From contig NZ_RBVY01000008.1 in the NCBI RefSeq assembly GCF_004000215.1, forward strand, positions 124,001 to 188,000: a stretch of 64,000 nucleotides of DNA, in the 5' to 3' direction. The notes under the pieces were generated by a model. The model saw only the letters and a list, made by a program, of their open reading frames with translations, was not told where the DNA came from and did no database searches. Positions 18,613 through 28,731 of this stretch are shown here, piece after piece. The first letter of the stretch is position 1. Each line of letters begins with the position of its first letter. A program made the translations under genes and the position numbers. This DNA comes from Nitratireductor alexandrii (GTDB lineage Bacteria; Pseudomonadota; Alphaproteobacteria; Rhizobiales; Rhizobiaceae).

Positions 18613-19821
18613 TCAGTCCTTCGCCTCCACGATGCGGCGGTAAAGCGGATTGTCGCCGATTCGATAGGCGAGCTCGGCCGGGTGCTCGACGTCCCAGATC
18701 GCCAGTTCGGCCCGCTTGCCGGGCGCGATCGTGCCGATCTCGCCGTCGAGCCCGAGTGCCAGCGCGGCCTCGCGCGTCGCGCCGGCAAGCGCCTCTTCCG
18801 GCGTCAGGCGAAACAAGGTGCAGGCCATGTTGATCGCCAGCAGCAGCGAGGTCATCGGCGAGGAGCCCGGGTTGCAGTCGGTGGCGACCGCGATCGGCAC
18901 CCCGGCCGCGCGCAGCGCCTCGACCGGCGGCCGTTGCGTTTCGCGCAGGAAATAAAACGCGCCCGGCAAAAGCACGGCGACGCTGCCGGCTTTCGCCATC
19001 GCGGCGATGCCGTCGGCGGAAAGATATTCGAGATGGTCGGCCGACAGCGCGCCATAGGACGCCGCCAGGCCGGTCCCGCCCAGGTCCGACAATTGCTCGG
19101 CGTGCAGCTTGACCGGCAGGCCGAGCGCCTTGGCGCTGTCGAAGACGCGCGCGATCTGGGCCGGCGAAAAGGCGATGCCCTCGCAGAACCCGTCGACCGC
19201 GTCGGCCAGCCCCTCGGCCCGCGCCGCCTCCAGGCCCGGGATCGCGACCTCGTCGATATAGGCGTCGGCGCGGTCCTTGTATTCGGGCGGCACGGCATGC
19301 GCGCCGAGATAGCTGGTGCGCACGCGCACCGGCCGCAGTCTTTCGAGCCGGCGCGCCGCGCGCAGCATTTTCAGCTCGTCGGCGACGGTCAGGCCGTAAC
19401 CCGACTTGACCTCGACGGTCGCCACGCCTTCGCCGATCAGCCGGTCGAGCCGCGGCAACGCTGCTTCGACCAGCGCGTCTTCGCTGAGCGCGCGCGTGGC
19501 CGAGACGGTGGAGACGATGCCGCCGCCGGCGCGCGCGATCTCCTCGTAGCTCGCCCCTTCCAGCCGCAGCTCGAATTCGCGGGCGCGATTGCCGCCGAAA
19601 ACCAGATGGGTGTGGCAGTCGACCAGGGCCGGGGTCGCCAGCCGCCCGCCAAAGCTCTGCGACGGGGCGTCGGCCCAGCCGGCGGGCTGGGCGTCGGCCG
19701 GGGCCACCCAGGCGATGCGCCCGGCCTCGACGCCGATCGCGCCGCGCTCGATCAGCCCGTAGGGAACACCGTCCGCCTCAAGCGTGGCGATACGCAGGTC
19801 GGCAAGGATCTTGCGCGTCAT
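18613..19821 (-). CDS. hutI: Imidazolonepropionase
   Basis: 402 residues of the amidohydrolase superfamily. It opens the imidazolone ring to N-formimidoyl-L-glutamate. Metal ligands are visible as [10 protein letters not shown] near residue 70, [12 protein letters not shown] with the two His around 240, and [10 protein letters not shown] around 318. EVKSGYG near 142 is the substrate-binding signature of the family. First gene of the minus-strand hut operon; its start is 41 bases from the palindromic operator at 19863-19880. Confidence 0.96.
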   Translation of the reverse strand: MTRKILADLRIATLEADGVPYGLIERGAIGVEAGRIAWVAPADAQPAGWADAPSQSFGGRLATPALVDCHTHLVFGGNRAREFELRLEGASYEEIARAGGGIVSTVSATRALSEDALVEAALPRLDRLIGEGVATVEVKSGYGLTVADELKMLRAARRLERLRPVRVRTSYLGAHAVPPEYKDRADAYIDEVAIPGLEAARAEGLADAVDGFCEGIAFSPAQIARVFDSAKALGLPVKLHAEQLSDLGGTGLAASYGALSADHLEYLSADGIAAMAKAGSVAVLLPGAFYFLRETQRPPVEALRAAGVPIAVATDCNPGSSPMTSLLLAINMACTLFRLTPEEALAGATREAALALGLDGEIGTIAPGKRAELAIWDVEHPAELAYRIGDNPLYRRIVEAKD

Positions 19822-19862
19822 CGATGGGTCGATTTCCGGTTTTCAAATTCAAGAATAACGCT

Positions 19863-19880
19863 ATTATGTCTAGACATAAT
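19863..19880. promoter_or_regulatory. Perfect 18-bp palindrome between hutI and hutF, likely HutC operator
   Basis: ATTATGTCTAGACATAAT is a perfect inverted repeat in the 80-base space between the divergent hutI and hutF starts. It lies 42 bases from the hutI start and 22 from the hutF start and overlaps the AT-rich promoter region for both. HutC proteins are GntR-type repressors released by urocanate and bind palindromes with a TGTCTAGACA-like core; a hutC gene is present at 21269. The assignment joins a directly seen palindrome with family knowledge. Confidence 0.8.
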
Positions 19881-19901
19881 GAGTCAATTGGAAAGAGTGC
19901 G

Positions 19902-21272
19902 ATGTCGTCGATTTTTGCGCGCGAAGCGCTGACCCGGGCCGGATGGCAGGCGAATGTCCTGGTCGAGATCGACGCCGACGGCCGCATCGCGGCCGTGCGC
20001 GCCGACGCGACGCCGGCGGCAGACAGCCACAATGTGGCCGTGCTCCTGCCGGCGCCGTCCAACCTGCACAGCCATACCTTCCAGCGCGCCATGGCGGGGC
20101 TGGCGGAGGCGCGCGGGCCGGCCGCGCGCGACAGCTTCTGGACCTGGCGCGAGATCATGTATCGCTTTCTCGACGTGCTTGAGCCCGACGAGATCGAGGC
20201 CGTTGCCGCGCTCGCCTTCATGGAGATGCAGGAGGCCGGCTTCGCCGCCGTGGCGGAGTTCCATTATCTGCACCACCAGCCCGGCGGCGCCGCCTATGCC
20301 GATCCCGGCGAGCTTGGCGCCCGCATCGCCGCCGCCGCGGCCGAAACCGGCATCGGGCTCACTTTGCTGCCGGTGCACTACGCCCAGGGCGGCGTCGACG
20401 GGCGGCCGCTTGCGGGCGGCCAGTTGCGGTTCGGCAACGATCTCGACCGGTATCTGGAGCTGGTTGCGCGCGCCGAAGCGACGATCAAGGCGCTGCCCGG
20501 CGATGCCGGTTGGGGATATGCGCCGCACTCGCTGCGCGCCGTCGGCGCCGCCGACCTCGAACGGCTGGCGGGAATCCGCGGCGACCGCCCGTTCCACATG
20601 CATATCGCCGAGCAGGAACAGGAAATCGACGAAATGCTGGCGGTTCATGGCGCGCGGCCGGTCGAATGGCTGCTCGACACGGTCGCGGTCGACCGGCGCT
20701 GGTGCCTGATCCATTGTACGCACATGAGCGAAAAGGAGACGGCCGGGCTCGCCGCCGCCGAGGCGACGGCGGGATTGTGCCCGGTCACCGAGGGCAATCT
20801 CGGCGACGGTATTTTCGACGGCGCGCGCTTTCGTGCCGCCGGCGGCGTGTTCGGCATCGGTTCCGATTCCAACATCCGCATCGGCGTCGCCGGGGAGTTG
20901 CGCCAGCTCGAATATTCGCAGCGGCTGCGCGACCGGCTGCGCGTCGTGCTGGCCGACGCCGGAGAATCGAGCGGCCGGGTGCTCTACCGGACCGCGCTGA
21001 AGGGCGGCGCGCGCGCGCTCGGCCGCGACAGCGGCGCGCTCGCGCCGGGGGGGTGGGCCGACCTGGTCGCGCTCGATCCGGCCCGTTCCGCGCTCTACGG
21101 TCTCGCCGGCGACCGCCTGCTCGACGGCTGGATCTTCGCCGGCGGCAACGAGACCGTCACCGATCTGTGGTCGGCAGGCCGCCACGCGGTTCGCGACGGA
21201 CGGCATCGCGGCCGCGACGCGATCGTGCGGCGCTATGCAAGCTGCATGGAATCGGTCATGGCACGGTTATGA
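19902..21272 (+). CDS. hutF: Formimidoylglutamate deiminase
   Basis: 456 residues from ATG 19902, preceded by GGAAAGAG. Upstream in-frame ATGs at 19824 and 19866 would run through the operator and are rejected. An amidohydrolase: NLHSHTFQRAMAG near residue 57 gives the HxH metal motif, FHMHIAEQEQEIDE near 230, CLIHCTHM near 268 and the metal Asp in GIGSDSNIRIG near 320. It deiminates N-formimidoylglutamate to N-formylglutamate, feeding HutG. The stop overlaps the hutC start by 4 bases. Confidence 0.95.
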   Translation: MSSIFAREALTRAGWQANVLVEIDADGRIAAVRADATPAADSHNVAVLLPAPSNLHSHTFQRAMAGLAEARGPAARDSFWTWREIMYRFLDVLEPDEIEAVAALAFMEMQEAGFAAVAEFHYLHHQPGGAAYADPGELGARIAAAAAETGIGLTLLPVHYAQGGVDGRPLAGGQLRFGNDLDRYLELVARAEATIKALPGDAGWGYAPHSLRAVGAADLERLAGIRGDRPFHMHIAEQEQEIDEMLAVHGARPVEWLLDTVAVDRRWCLIHCTHMSEKETAGLAAAEATAGLCPVTEGNLGDGIFDGARFRAAGGVFGIGSDSNIRIGVAGELRQLEYSQRLRDRLRVVLADAGESSGRVLYRTALKGGARALGRDSGALAPGGWADLVALDPARSALYGLAGDRLLDGWIFAGGNETVTDLWSAGRHAVRDGRHRGRDAIVRRYASCMESVMARL

Positions 21273-21970
21273 CGACCGATCGGCGCACCACCTTCCGCGA
21301 CATCAAATCCGAGCTGGAACGCCGGATCGCGCGCCGGCAATGGCCGCCCGGCGCCACGATCCCCGGCGAGGAGGCGCTGGCGGCCGAGTTCGGCGTCGCC
21401 CGCGCCACCGTCAACCGCGCGGTGCAGGAACTCGCCCGGTCCGGCCTCGTCGAGCGCAAGCGCAAATCCGGCACGCGGGTCGCGCTTTATCCGGTGCGCG
21501 AGGCGCGGCTTTCGATCCCGCTGGTGCGCAAGGAGATCGAGGCCAAGGGCGCCGTCTACGCCTATTCGCGGCTGAGCCGCGCCGTCGTCGCCGCCCCCGA
21601 TTTCCTGCGCGCGCGGCTCGCCCTGCCGGCTTCGGCCAAAGTGCTGCATCTGCGCTGCCTGCATCTGGCCGACCGGGCGCCGTTCCAGTTCGAGGAGCGC
21701 TGGATCAATCTCGATGCGGTGCCGGAAGCCCGCCACGAGGCTTTCGAAGAGATCGGGCCGAACGAATGGCTGGTCGAAAACGCGCCGTTCTCGCGCGCCG
21801 AGTTCGCCTTTCGCGCCGCGCGCGCCGGCCGCGACGAGGCCGCGCTGCTGCAGGTGGTCGAGGGCGAAGCCGTGTTCGTGGCCGAGCGCATGACCTGGCT
21901 TGCCGACAAGCCGATCACCTTCGTGCGCATGGTCCACCCGCCCGGCCACCGCATGGTGACGGAAATCTGA
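21269..21970 (+). CDS. hutC: Histidine utilisation repressor, GntR family
   Basis: 233 residues. N-terminal winged helix (residues 1-70) with the GntR signature ATIPGEEALAAEFGVARATVNRAVQELARSGLVERKRKSGTRV split over residues about 28-70; the C-terminal UTRA domain (from about 85) has FQFEERWINLDAVPE, which is typical of HutC. Urocanate is the usual inducer in this group. Co-transcribed with hutF, it most likely represses both hut operons from the palindrome at 19863. Confidence 0.93.
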   Translation: MTTDRRTTFRDIKSELERRIARRQWPPGATIPGEEALAAEFGVARATVNRAVQELARSGLVERKRKSGTRVALYPVREARLSIPLVRKEIEAKGAVYAYSRLSRAVVAAPDFLRARLALPASAKVLHLRCLHLADRAPFQFEERWINLDAVPEARHEAFEEIGPNEWLVENAPFSRAEFAFRAARAGRDEAALLQVVEGEAVFVAERMTWLADKPITFVRMVHPPGHRMVTEI

Positions 21971-22016
21971 GCCTCTCGGCCTCGCCCCGCAGGGCTGTCG
22001 CCGGGCCGCTGCGGCT

Positions 22017-22039
22017 CGAAACCGGGGCCGCCGGTTTCG
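22017..22039 (+). terminator. Strong hairpin between hutC and hemA
   Basis: A perfect 9-bp stem (CGAAACCGG / CCGGTTTCG) with a GGCCG loop, 47 bases after the hutC stop. There is no T-run after it, so it is not a standard intrinsic terminator; it may still end or protect the hutFC transcript. The remainder of the 268-base gap to hemA shows an AT-rich patch at about 22140-22170 that could hold the hemA promoter. Confidence 0.4.
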
Positions 22040-22238
22040 GCGTCGTGCCGGCGCCGCGCTTGCGCCAGATCAAGGCGCCGCCGCGGCAACCGGGCCAAGG
22101 GGGGACGAGCCCCCGCGGCACGCGGGGCTGGACCGTCTGCATTGAAATATGCAAATCTTTGAATGGAACGTTTTGCCGCGTCTTCGAGGGAAGACAAAAA
22201 CCGTCCGGCAGGTTAGAAAAGTTCCAAGGAGAACACGG

Positions 22239-23453
22239 ATGGACTTCGAAGCCTTTTTTGCCACGAAGCTCGACGGCCTTCGCGACGAGGGCCGCTATCG
22301 CGTTTTCGCGGAACTGGAGCGGCATGCGGGCTCGTTTCCGCGCGCGACGCGCTTTGTCGGCGACGAAACCCGCGAGGTCACCGTATGGTGCTCGAACGAC
22401 TATCTCGGCATGGGCCAGCACCCCAAGGTGATCGCGGCCATGCACGAGGCGCTCGATCGCTGCGGCGCCGGCGCCGGCGGCACGCGCAACATTTCCGGCA
22501 CCAATCACTACCACGTGTTGCTGGAGCGCGAGCTGGCCGATCTGCACGGCAAGGAATCGGCGCTGATCTTCACCTCCGGCTATGTCTCCAACTGGACGAC
22601 GCTGTCGACGCTGGGCGCCAACATTCCCGGCTGCGTGATCGTGTCGGACGAGGGCAACCACGCCTCGATGATCGAGGGCATTCGTCATTCCCGGGCCGAA
22701 AAGCGCGTCTGGAAGCACAATGACGTGCGCGATCTCGACCGCATCCTGTCGGAATACGGGCCCGACCGGCCGAAGATCGTCGCCTTCGAGAGCGTCTATT
22801 CGATGGACGGCGACATCGCGCCGATCCGCGAAATCCTCGACGTCGCCGAAAAGCACGGCGCCATGACCTATCTCGACGAGGTGCACGCGGTCGGCCTCTA
22901 CGGCCCGCGCGGCGGCGGCGTTGCCGAGCGCGAGGGGCTGATGGACCGCCTCACCATCATCGAAGGCACGCTCGGCAAGGCGTTTGGCGTCGTCGGCGGC
23001 TACATCACCGGTTCGACGGCGCTGTGCGACTTCGTGCGCTCCTTCGCCTCCGGCTTCATCTTCACCACCGCCCTGCCGCCGCACGTGGCCGCCGGCGCGC
23101 TGACCTCGATTCGCCATTTGAAGTCGAGCCAGCTCGAGCGCGCCCGTCATCAGGACCGCGTGGCCAAGGTGCGCGCCCGCCTGGAGGCGATCGGCATCCC
23201 GACCATGCCCAATCCGAGCCATATCGTGCCGGTGATGGTGGGCGATGCCGCCAAGTGCAAGTGGATCTCGGACCTGTTGCTCGACAATCACGGCATCTAC
23301 GTCCAGCCGATCAACTACCCGACCGTGCCGCGCAAGACCGAGCGGCTGCGCATCACGCCGTCGCCGCTGCATACCGACGCCGACATCGATCATCTGGTGC
23401 AGGCGCTCTCGGAACTGTGGTCGCAATGCGCGCTGGCCCGCGCCGTGGCCTGA
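22239..23453 (+). CDS. hemA: 5-aminolevulinate synthase
   Basis: 404 residues, ATG 22239 preceded by AAGGAG at the right distance. PLP enzyme that condenses glycine and succinyl-CoA to 5-aminolevulinate, the first step of tetrapyrrole synthesis in alphaproteobacteria. Seen: [13 protein letters not shown] near residue 50, [17 protein letters not shown] near 77, [13 protein letters not shown] near 136, the cofactor Asp in [12 protein letters not shown] near 211 and the PLP Lys at about 247 in EGTLGKAFG. Length is standard. It stands alone between hut and an acyltransferase gene on the opposite strand. Confidence 0.97.
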   Translation: MDFEAFFATKLDGLRDEGRYRVFAELERHAGSFPRATRFVGDETREVTVWCSNDYLGMGQHPKVIAAMHEALDRCGAGAGGTRNISGTNHYHVLLERELADLHGKESALIFTSGYVSNWTTLSTLGANIPGCVIVSDEGNHASMIEGIRHSRAEKRVWKHNDVRDLDRILSEYGPDRPKIVAFESVYSMDGDIAPIREILDVAEKHGAMTYLDEVHAVGLYGPRGGGVAEREGLMDRLTIIEGTLGKAFGVVGGYITGSTALCDFVRSFASGFIFTTALPPHVAAGALTSIRHLKSSQLERARHQDRVAKVRARLEAIGIPTMPNPSHIVPVMVGDAAKCKWISDLLLDNHGIYVQPINYPTVPRKTERLRITPSPLHTDADIDHLVQALSELWSQCALARAVA

Positions 23454-23542
23454 CGCCGCGGCGCCCGTTCCCGACCGCCCCGCGAGACCGTCCAGGCCCG
23501 GGCGTCTTCAGCGAAGGGTGACGCTCCTCGAAGCGAACCGCG

Positions 23543-24661
23543 CTAGCGGCCGACCCGGTTCGCCGGCGCCGCGACGATCTCGGCCGGCCGCGGGCGCGGC
23601 TTTGCCCCCAGCAGCCGCCCCATGATCCAGTCTCCCGCGGGGCGCTCGAAATAACGGTGGGACACCATGGCGACGCCGATCACCACAAGGGCGGGCACGA
23701 ACCAGTAGGTATAGAAGCTGACCACGCCGAGCGGCTCGAGCAGCTTGCGCCAGACGATGGCCAGGAACACGCTCTCGATGACCGGGTGGATCAGGTAGAT
23801 GCCGAGCGACACCTTACCGAGCGGGTGCAGGAAGGCGAGGTAGAGCGAGGAGTCGGGCCGGTTGCGTTCGGCGAGCGCGGCGCAATACATGGCCAGGCCG
23901 AGCAGCAGCACGATCACGTAGGAATATTGATTGGTCGCCATCGCCGCGATCGCCAGCGCGAAGACGATCCAGGCCGGCGCGTGGCTTTCAAGGCGCCAAC
24001 GGCTGTCGCGCACCGCCATCGCCACGAAGGCGCCGAGCGCGAAATCGGCGAAGGCGCGATAGGCGCCCCAGGTATTGGCTTCCAGCCAGCTCGCGAACGG
24101 GATGATCCTGGCCGCCACGGCGACTTCCAGCGCCAGGATGCACAGCGCCGCCAGCGCCGCCAGCCCGGTCTTGCCGCCGACCCGGTAGGCCAGGATGATC
24201 AGCGGCAGGAGCAGATAGCAGAACCATTCCGCCGACATCGACCAGGCGACATAGTTGAAGGTCAGCGTGTCGGTCAGGCCCCAGGCCTGCAGCAGCAGCA
24301 GATTGGCCGGCAAGGCCGACCAGGCATAGCGGCCCGGATCGCCGGTCTGCACGAAGCCGAAATCGATCGCCAGCGCGACGACGCAGAAAAACAAAAGCGT
24401 AACCAGGTAGAGCGGGTAGAAGCGCGCGATGCGCCGCAGCAAGTAACGGGCAAAACTGCCGCGCTCCTTCAAGAGCCTGTCGCCGTAGCGCTCCATGATC
24501 AGGAAGCCGGAGATCATGAAGAACATCTCCATCAGCGGCATCAGCCGGTAGAGCGCCGCGCTGGCTTCCTCGTGACCCGGCGGCGCATAGCGCAGGAAAT
24601 GCCACATCATGATGGTCAGCGCGGCGGTGAGCCGCCAGGTTTCGAAGATGCGGTAATGCAT
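23543..24661 (-). CDS. Acyltransferase 3 family membrane protein (OafA/ExoZ-like)
   Basis: 372 residues with about ten hydrophobic segments. Family features: RIFETWRLTAALTIMMWHF at the N-terminus, where the W-H pair holds the proposed catalytic His; MEMFFMISGFLIMERY near residue 45; RYLLRRIARFYPLYLV near 75; and LGKVSLGIYLIHPVIE near 285. Such proteins O-acylate (usually acetylate) extracellular polysaccharides or lipid-linked sugars. Convergent with hemA. Its upstream region is distinctly AT-rich compared with the surroundings, which may reflect transfer. Substrate unknown. Confidence 0.85.
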   Translation of the reverse strand: MHYRIFETWRLTAALTIMMWHFLRYAPPGHEEASAALYRLMPLMEMFFMISGFLIMERYGDRLLKERGSFARYLLRRIARFYPLYLVTLLFFCVVALAIDFGFVQTGDPGRYAWSALPANLLLLQAWGLTDTLTFNYVAWSMSAEWFCYLLLPLIILAYRVGGKTGLAALAALCILALEVAVAARIIPFASWLEANTWGAYRAFADFALGAFVAMAVRDSRWRLESHAPAWIVFALAIAAMATNQYSYVIVLLLGLAMYCAALAERNRPDSSLYLAFLHPLGKVSLGIYLIHPVIESVFLAIVWRKLLEPLGVVSFYTYWFVPALVVIGVAMVSHRYFERPAGDWIMGRLLGAKPRPRPAEIVAAPANRVGR

Positions 24662-24888
24662 GCAACATCTGCCGGCTTCATCAAGAAATTCCAGCCGACA
24701 ATGACATTAAATACTTCAGAAAAACCTAATGATTGTATTGGGGCGTACGACTTGTTTTTGTAAAGCTTACGTAGTCATGTACAGATCCTGTGCGCCTCGG
24801 GTGTGCTGGGTTGTGGGCCTCCGTCCCCGACGCGTTTCCCGTGACCGGGCATCGCCGCCGCCCGGCGTCCGGTGGCCGTCCGCGCAAC
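24662..24888. other. Non-coding, AT-rich gap upstream of the acyltransferase
   Basis: I see no convincing gene here. The part from about 24690 to 24785 is noticeably AT-rich for this window and probably carries the acyltransferase promoter, read on the minus strand. The rest is GC-rich spacer ending at the dnaK terminator. Confidence 0.5.
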
Positions 24889-24927
24889 AAAAAACCCTCA
24901 CCCGCGGCCCGGCCGCGAATGAGGGTT
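24889..24927 (-). terminator. Intrinsic terminator of dnaK
   Basis: On the minus strand an 8-bp outer stem AACCCTCA/TGAGGGTT encloses a second GC stem (CGCGGC/GCCGCG) and is followed by six T. It lies about 60 bases after the dnaK stop, so dnaK is transcribed without a downstream dnaJ. Confidence 0.85.
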
Positions 24928-24987
24928 CGTCGTCTGCCTGCGGACCCGGCGCCGTGCGCCGGGCCTTCAGTCGAACGAAGGGGCCGC

Positions 24988-26904
<1,917 letters not shown>

Positions 26905-27020
26905 TCTTCTTCTCCGCTAAGCAGGCTGCCAAGGACCCATTGCGGCGTTCGGCGCGGCAGCCCCTGTTCACAAGAAAGCGCCCCACAGCTTCCCGAGGGA
27001 ATGCGCGTGCAGCGTTGCGG

Positions 27021-27052
27021 CGTATATAAGAACAGCGATTTCGGGGCGCAAG
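27021..27052 (-). promoter_or_regulatory. Heat-shock (RpoH/sigma-32) promoter of dnaK
   Basis: Read on the minus strand: CTTG, 18 bases, then CTTATATACG. This fits the published alphaproteobacterial heat-shock consensus CTTG-N17/18-CYTATNTNNG at every defined position. It leaves a leader of roughly 110 bases before dnaK. The flanking 302-base gap between dnaK and the divergent peptidase gene (26905-27206) holds no gene. Confidence 0.75.
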
Positions 27053-27206
27053 CGTCGTGCGGCGCCGTTTGCCTGCAAATGCCGTCCGCCGCACCTTCCC
27101 AACCCCGGCGCGACCAAAAAAAGCCCGGTTCGGCCGACGGCGGGACACGCGGACCGAGATATCGTCGAGACTCGGCAAAGCGCCATCCATTCCCCATATT
27201 GGGCGC

Positions 27207-28325
27207 ATGAGCCGGCAATCCAATCTCGACCTCGTCCAGCAGCGCCGCAGCCGCGCGCTGAACACGCTGCACACCTGGCTGCTCGCCACCGGCAGCCTGT
27301 TGATCCTCGCCGTCAGCGCCTGGGCGTTCGGCGGCCTGGTGGCGCTCGTCTACGCGCTGGTGGTCGGCACGATCTCGATGCTGGCGATGCGCCGCGTCAG
27401 CCCGCGTCTGGTCCTGTCCATGTACAAGGCAAGGCCGGTCTCGCGGGCGCAGCTCGCCGAAGGGATCGCCATTCTGGAAGAACTCGCCCGGCGCGCCGGG
27501 CTGCCGGCCGCGCCGGTTCTTCATGTCGTGCCCTCGCGCATGATGAACGCGTTTGCCGTCGGCCGCCGCGACGATTCGGCGATCGCGGTCACCGACGCGC
27601 TCATCCGGCGCATGAGCCTGCGCGAACTGACCGCGATCCTGGCGCACGAGGTCAGCCACATCGCCCATGAGGACGTGAAGGTGATGGCCCTGGCCGACAT
27701 GGTTTCGCGGTTCACCTCGGTCATGTCGACGATCGGCCTTTTGTCGCTGGTGTTGAACCTGGTCGTCTTCGCCGGCGGCTATCAGGCGCAGGTGCCCTGG
27801 CTGGCGGTTCTGGTGCTGCTGGCCGCGCCCACCGTCGGCGGCCTGTTGCAGATGGCGCTGTCGCGCACGCGCGAATACGACGCCGATCTCGGCGCCGCCA
27901 TGCTGACCGGCGATCCCGAAGGACTCGCCTCGGCGCTGGTCAAGCTCGAGCGTGCCCAGGGGCGGTTGTGGGAAAGCCTGCTGCTTCCGGGCGGGCGCAT
28001 TCCCGACCCCTCGGTGCTGCGCACCCACCCGCCGACCGACGAGCGGGTCCGGCGACTGATGGCGCTGAAGGGCGCGGGCGACCTGCCGCATGAGGATCTG
28101 CCCGGTCAAGCGGGCGGCCGGGCGCGGCAGCGGCGCGCGAGCTTCATTCCCGCCATCGGCCGTCGCCGGCCCGACGCGGCGACCTATCGGCGTCTTGCCG
28201 GCCTGATGCCGAGTGGGTCCATCGTGGCGGAGGAGGCGGCGGCGCGTCCGGCCCGTTCCGGCGCGCTGGCCGATCCGGCCGGGCGGCCGCGCATCCGCAT
28301 CCGCCGCGGCGGCGTGTGGTGGTAG
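27207..28325 (+). CDS. M48 family metallopeptidase (HtpX-like)
   Basis: 372 residues, ATG 27207. Two hydrophobic segments at about 22-65, then the zinc motif HEVSH at residues 147-151, a second hydrophobic pair at about 165-205, and the third zinc ligand in SRTREYDADLGAA. This is the arrangement of HtpX, an inner-membrane zinc protease that cuts damaged membrane proteins. The C-terminal 100 residues are arginine- and alanine-rich and longer than in HtpX. It is divergent from dnaK and may share heat or envelope-stress control. Paralogue identity versus true HtpX is uncertain. Confidence 0.85.
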   Translation: MSRQSNLDLVQQRRSRALNTLHTWLLATGSLLILAVSAWAFGGLVALVYALVVGTISMLAMRRVSPRLVLSMYKARPVSRAQLAEGIAILEELARRAGLPAAPVLHVVPSRMMNAFAVGRRDDSAIAVTDALIRRMSLRELTAILAHEVSHIAHEDVKVMALADMVSRFTSVMSTIGLLSLVLNLVVFAGGYQAQVPWLAVLVLLAAPTVGGLLQMALSRTREYDADLGAAMLTGDPEGLASALVKLERAQGRLWESLLLPGGRIPDPSVLRTHPPTDERVRRLMALKGAGDLPHEDLPGQAGGRARQRRASFIPAIGRRRPDAATYRRLAGLMPSGSIVAEEAAARPARSGALADPAGRPRIRIRRGGVWW

Positions 28326-28731
28326 TAAGCCCGTCCCTGCCACGCCGCGATCATAATTCGTTTCGGCCAAGCCACTGAGATCGCGGGCAAAACGCGGCTC
28401 CTGCGCCGGCTTGCGCGCGTTCCCGGCAAGAATGTCGTAATCGGACCTTGCAATGTCGTTTTCGGACGATATCCTGCGGCCACCAATCACGGTGGCTTTT
28501 CCAGTCGATGGAACCGCGCCGCTTTCGGCGCCTTGAATTTGGCCACCTCTGCTCTCGCAGCCTTTGTCGCGCGCCCGTCGGGCGCGTTTCTGCGCGGGCA
28601 GGCGCCGCCCTGTCGGGGGTCCGAGGCGTTCACCATCCATTGTGCGTGGTCCGTAGCGGGCCGCGCCGCTGCTGCCCGCCGCGCCGGCCGGGTTGCGGCC
28701 GATGCGAACCACAGGCGAAACGGAGAGCGAT
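28326..28731 (+). other. 406-base gap with three successive hairpins upstream of the betaine gene
   Basis: No convincing gene. Three perfect stem-loops occur in about 110 bases: 28479-28496 (6 bp, then TTTT), 28516-28531 (GCGCCG/CGGCGC with CTTT loop) and 28570-28586 (CGCGCCC/GGGCGCG with GTC loop, then TTT). The first may terminate the peptidase transcript; all may be part of a structured leader of the methyltransferase mRNA. I could not match it to a glycine or SAM riboswitch. Confidence 0.4.
28479..28500 (+). terminator. Short intrinsic terminator-like hairpin
   Basis: GCCACC, a 6-base loop, GGTGGC, then TTTT. It is 154 bases after the peptidase stop and 232 before the methyltransferase start, so it could terminate the first or attenuate the second. 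Confidence 0.45.

Noticed and set aside
28326-28731. Glycine or SAM riboswitch before the betaine gene
   Set aside because: The hairpins are simple and I could not find the conserved cores of the known glycine, SAM-I, SAM-II or SAH classes.
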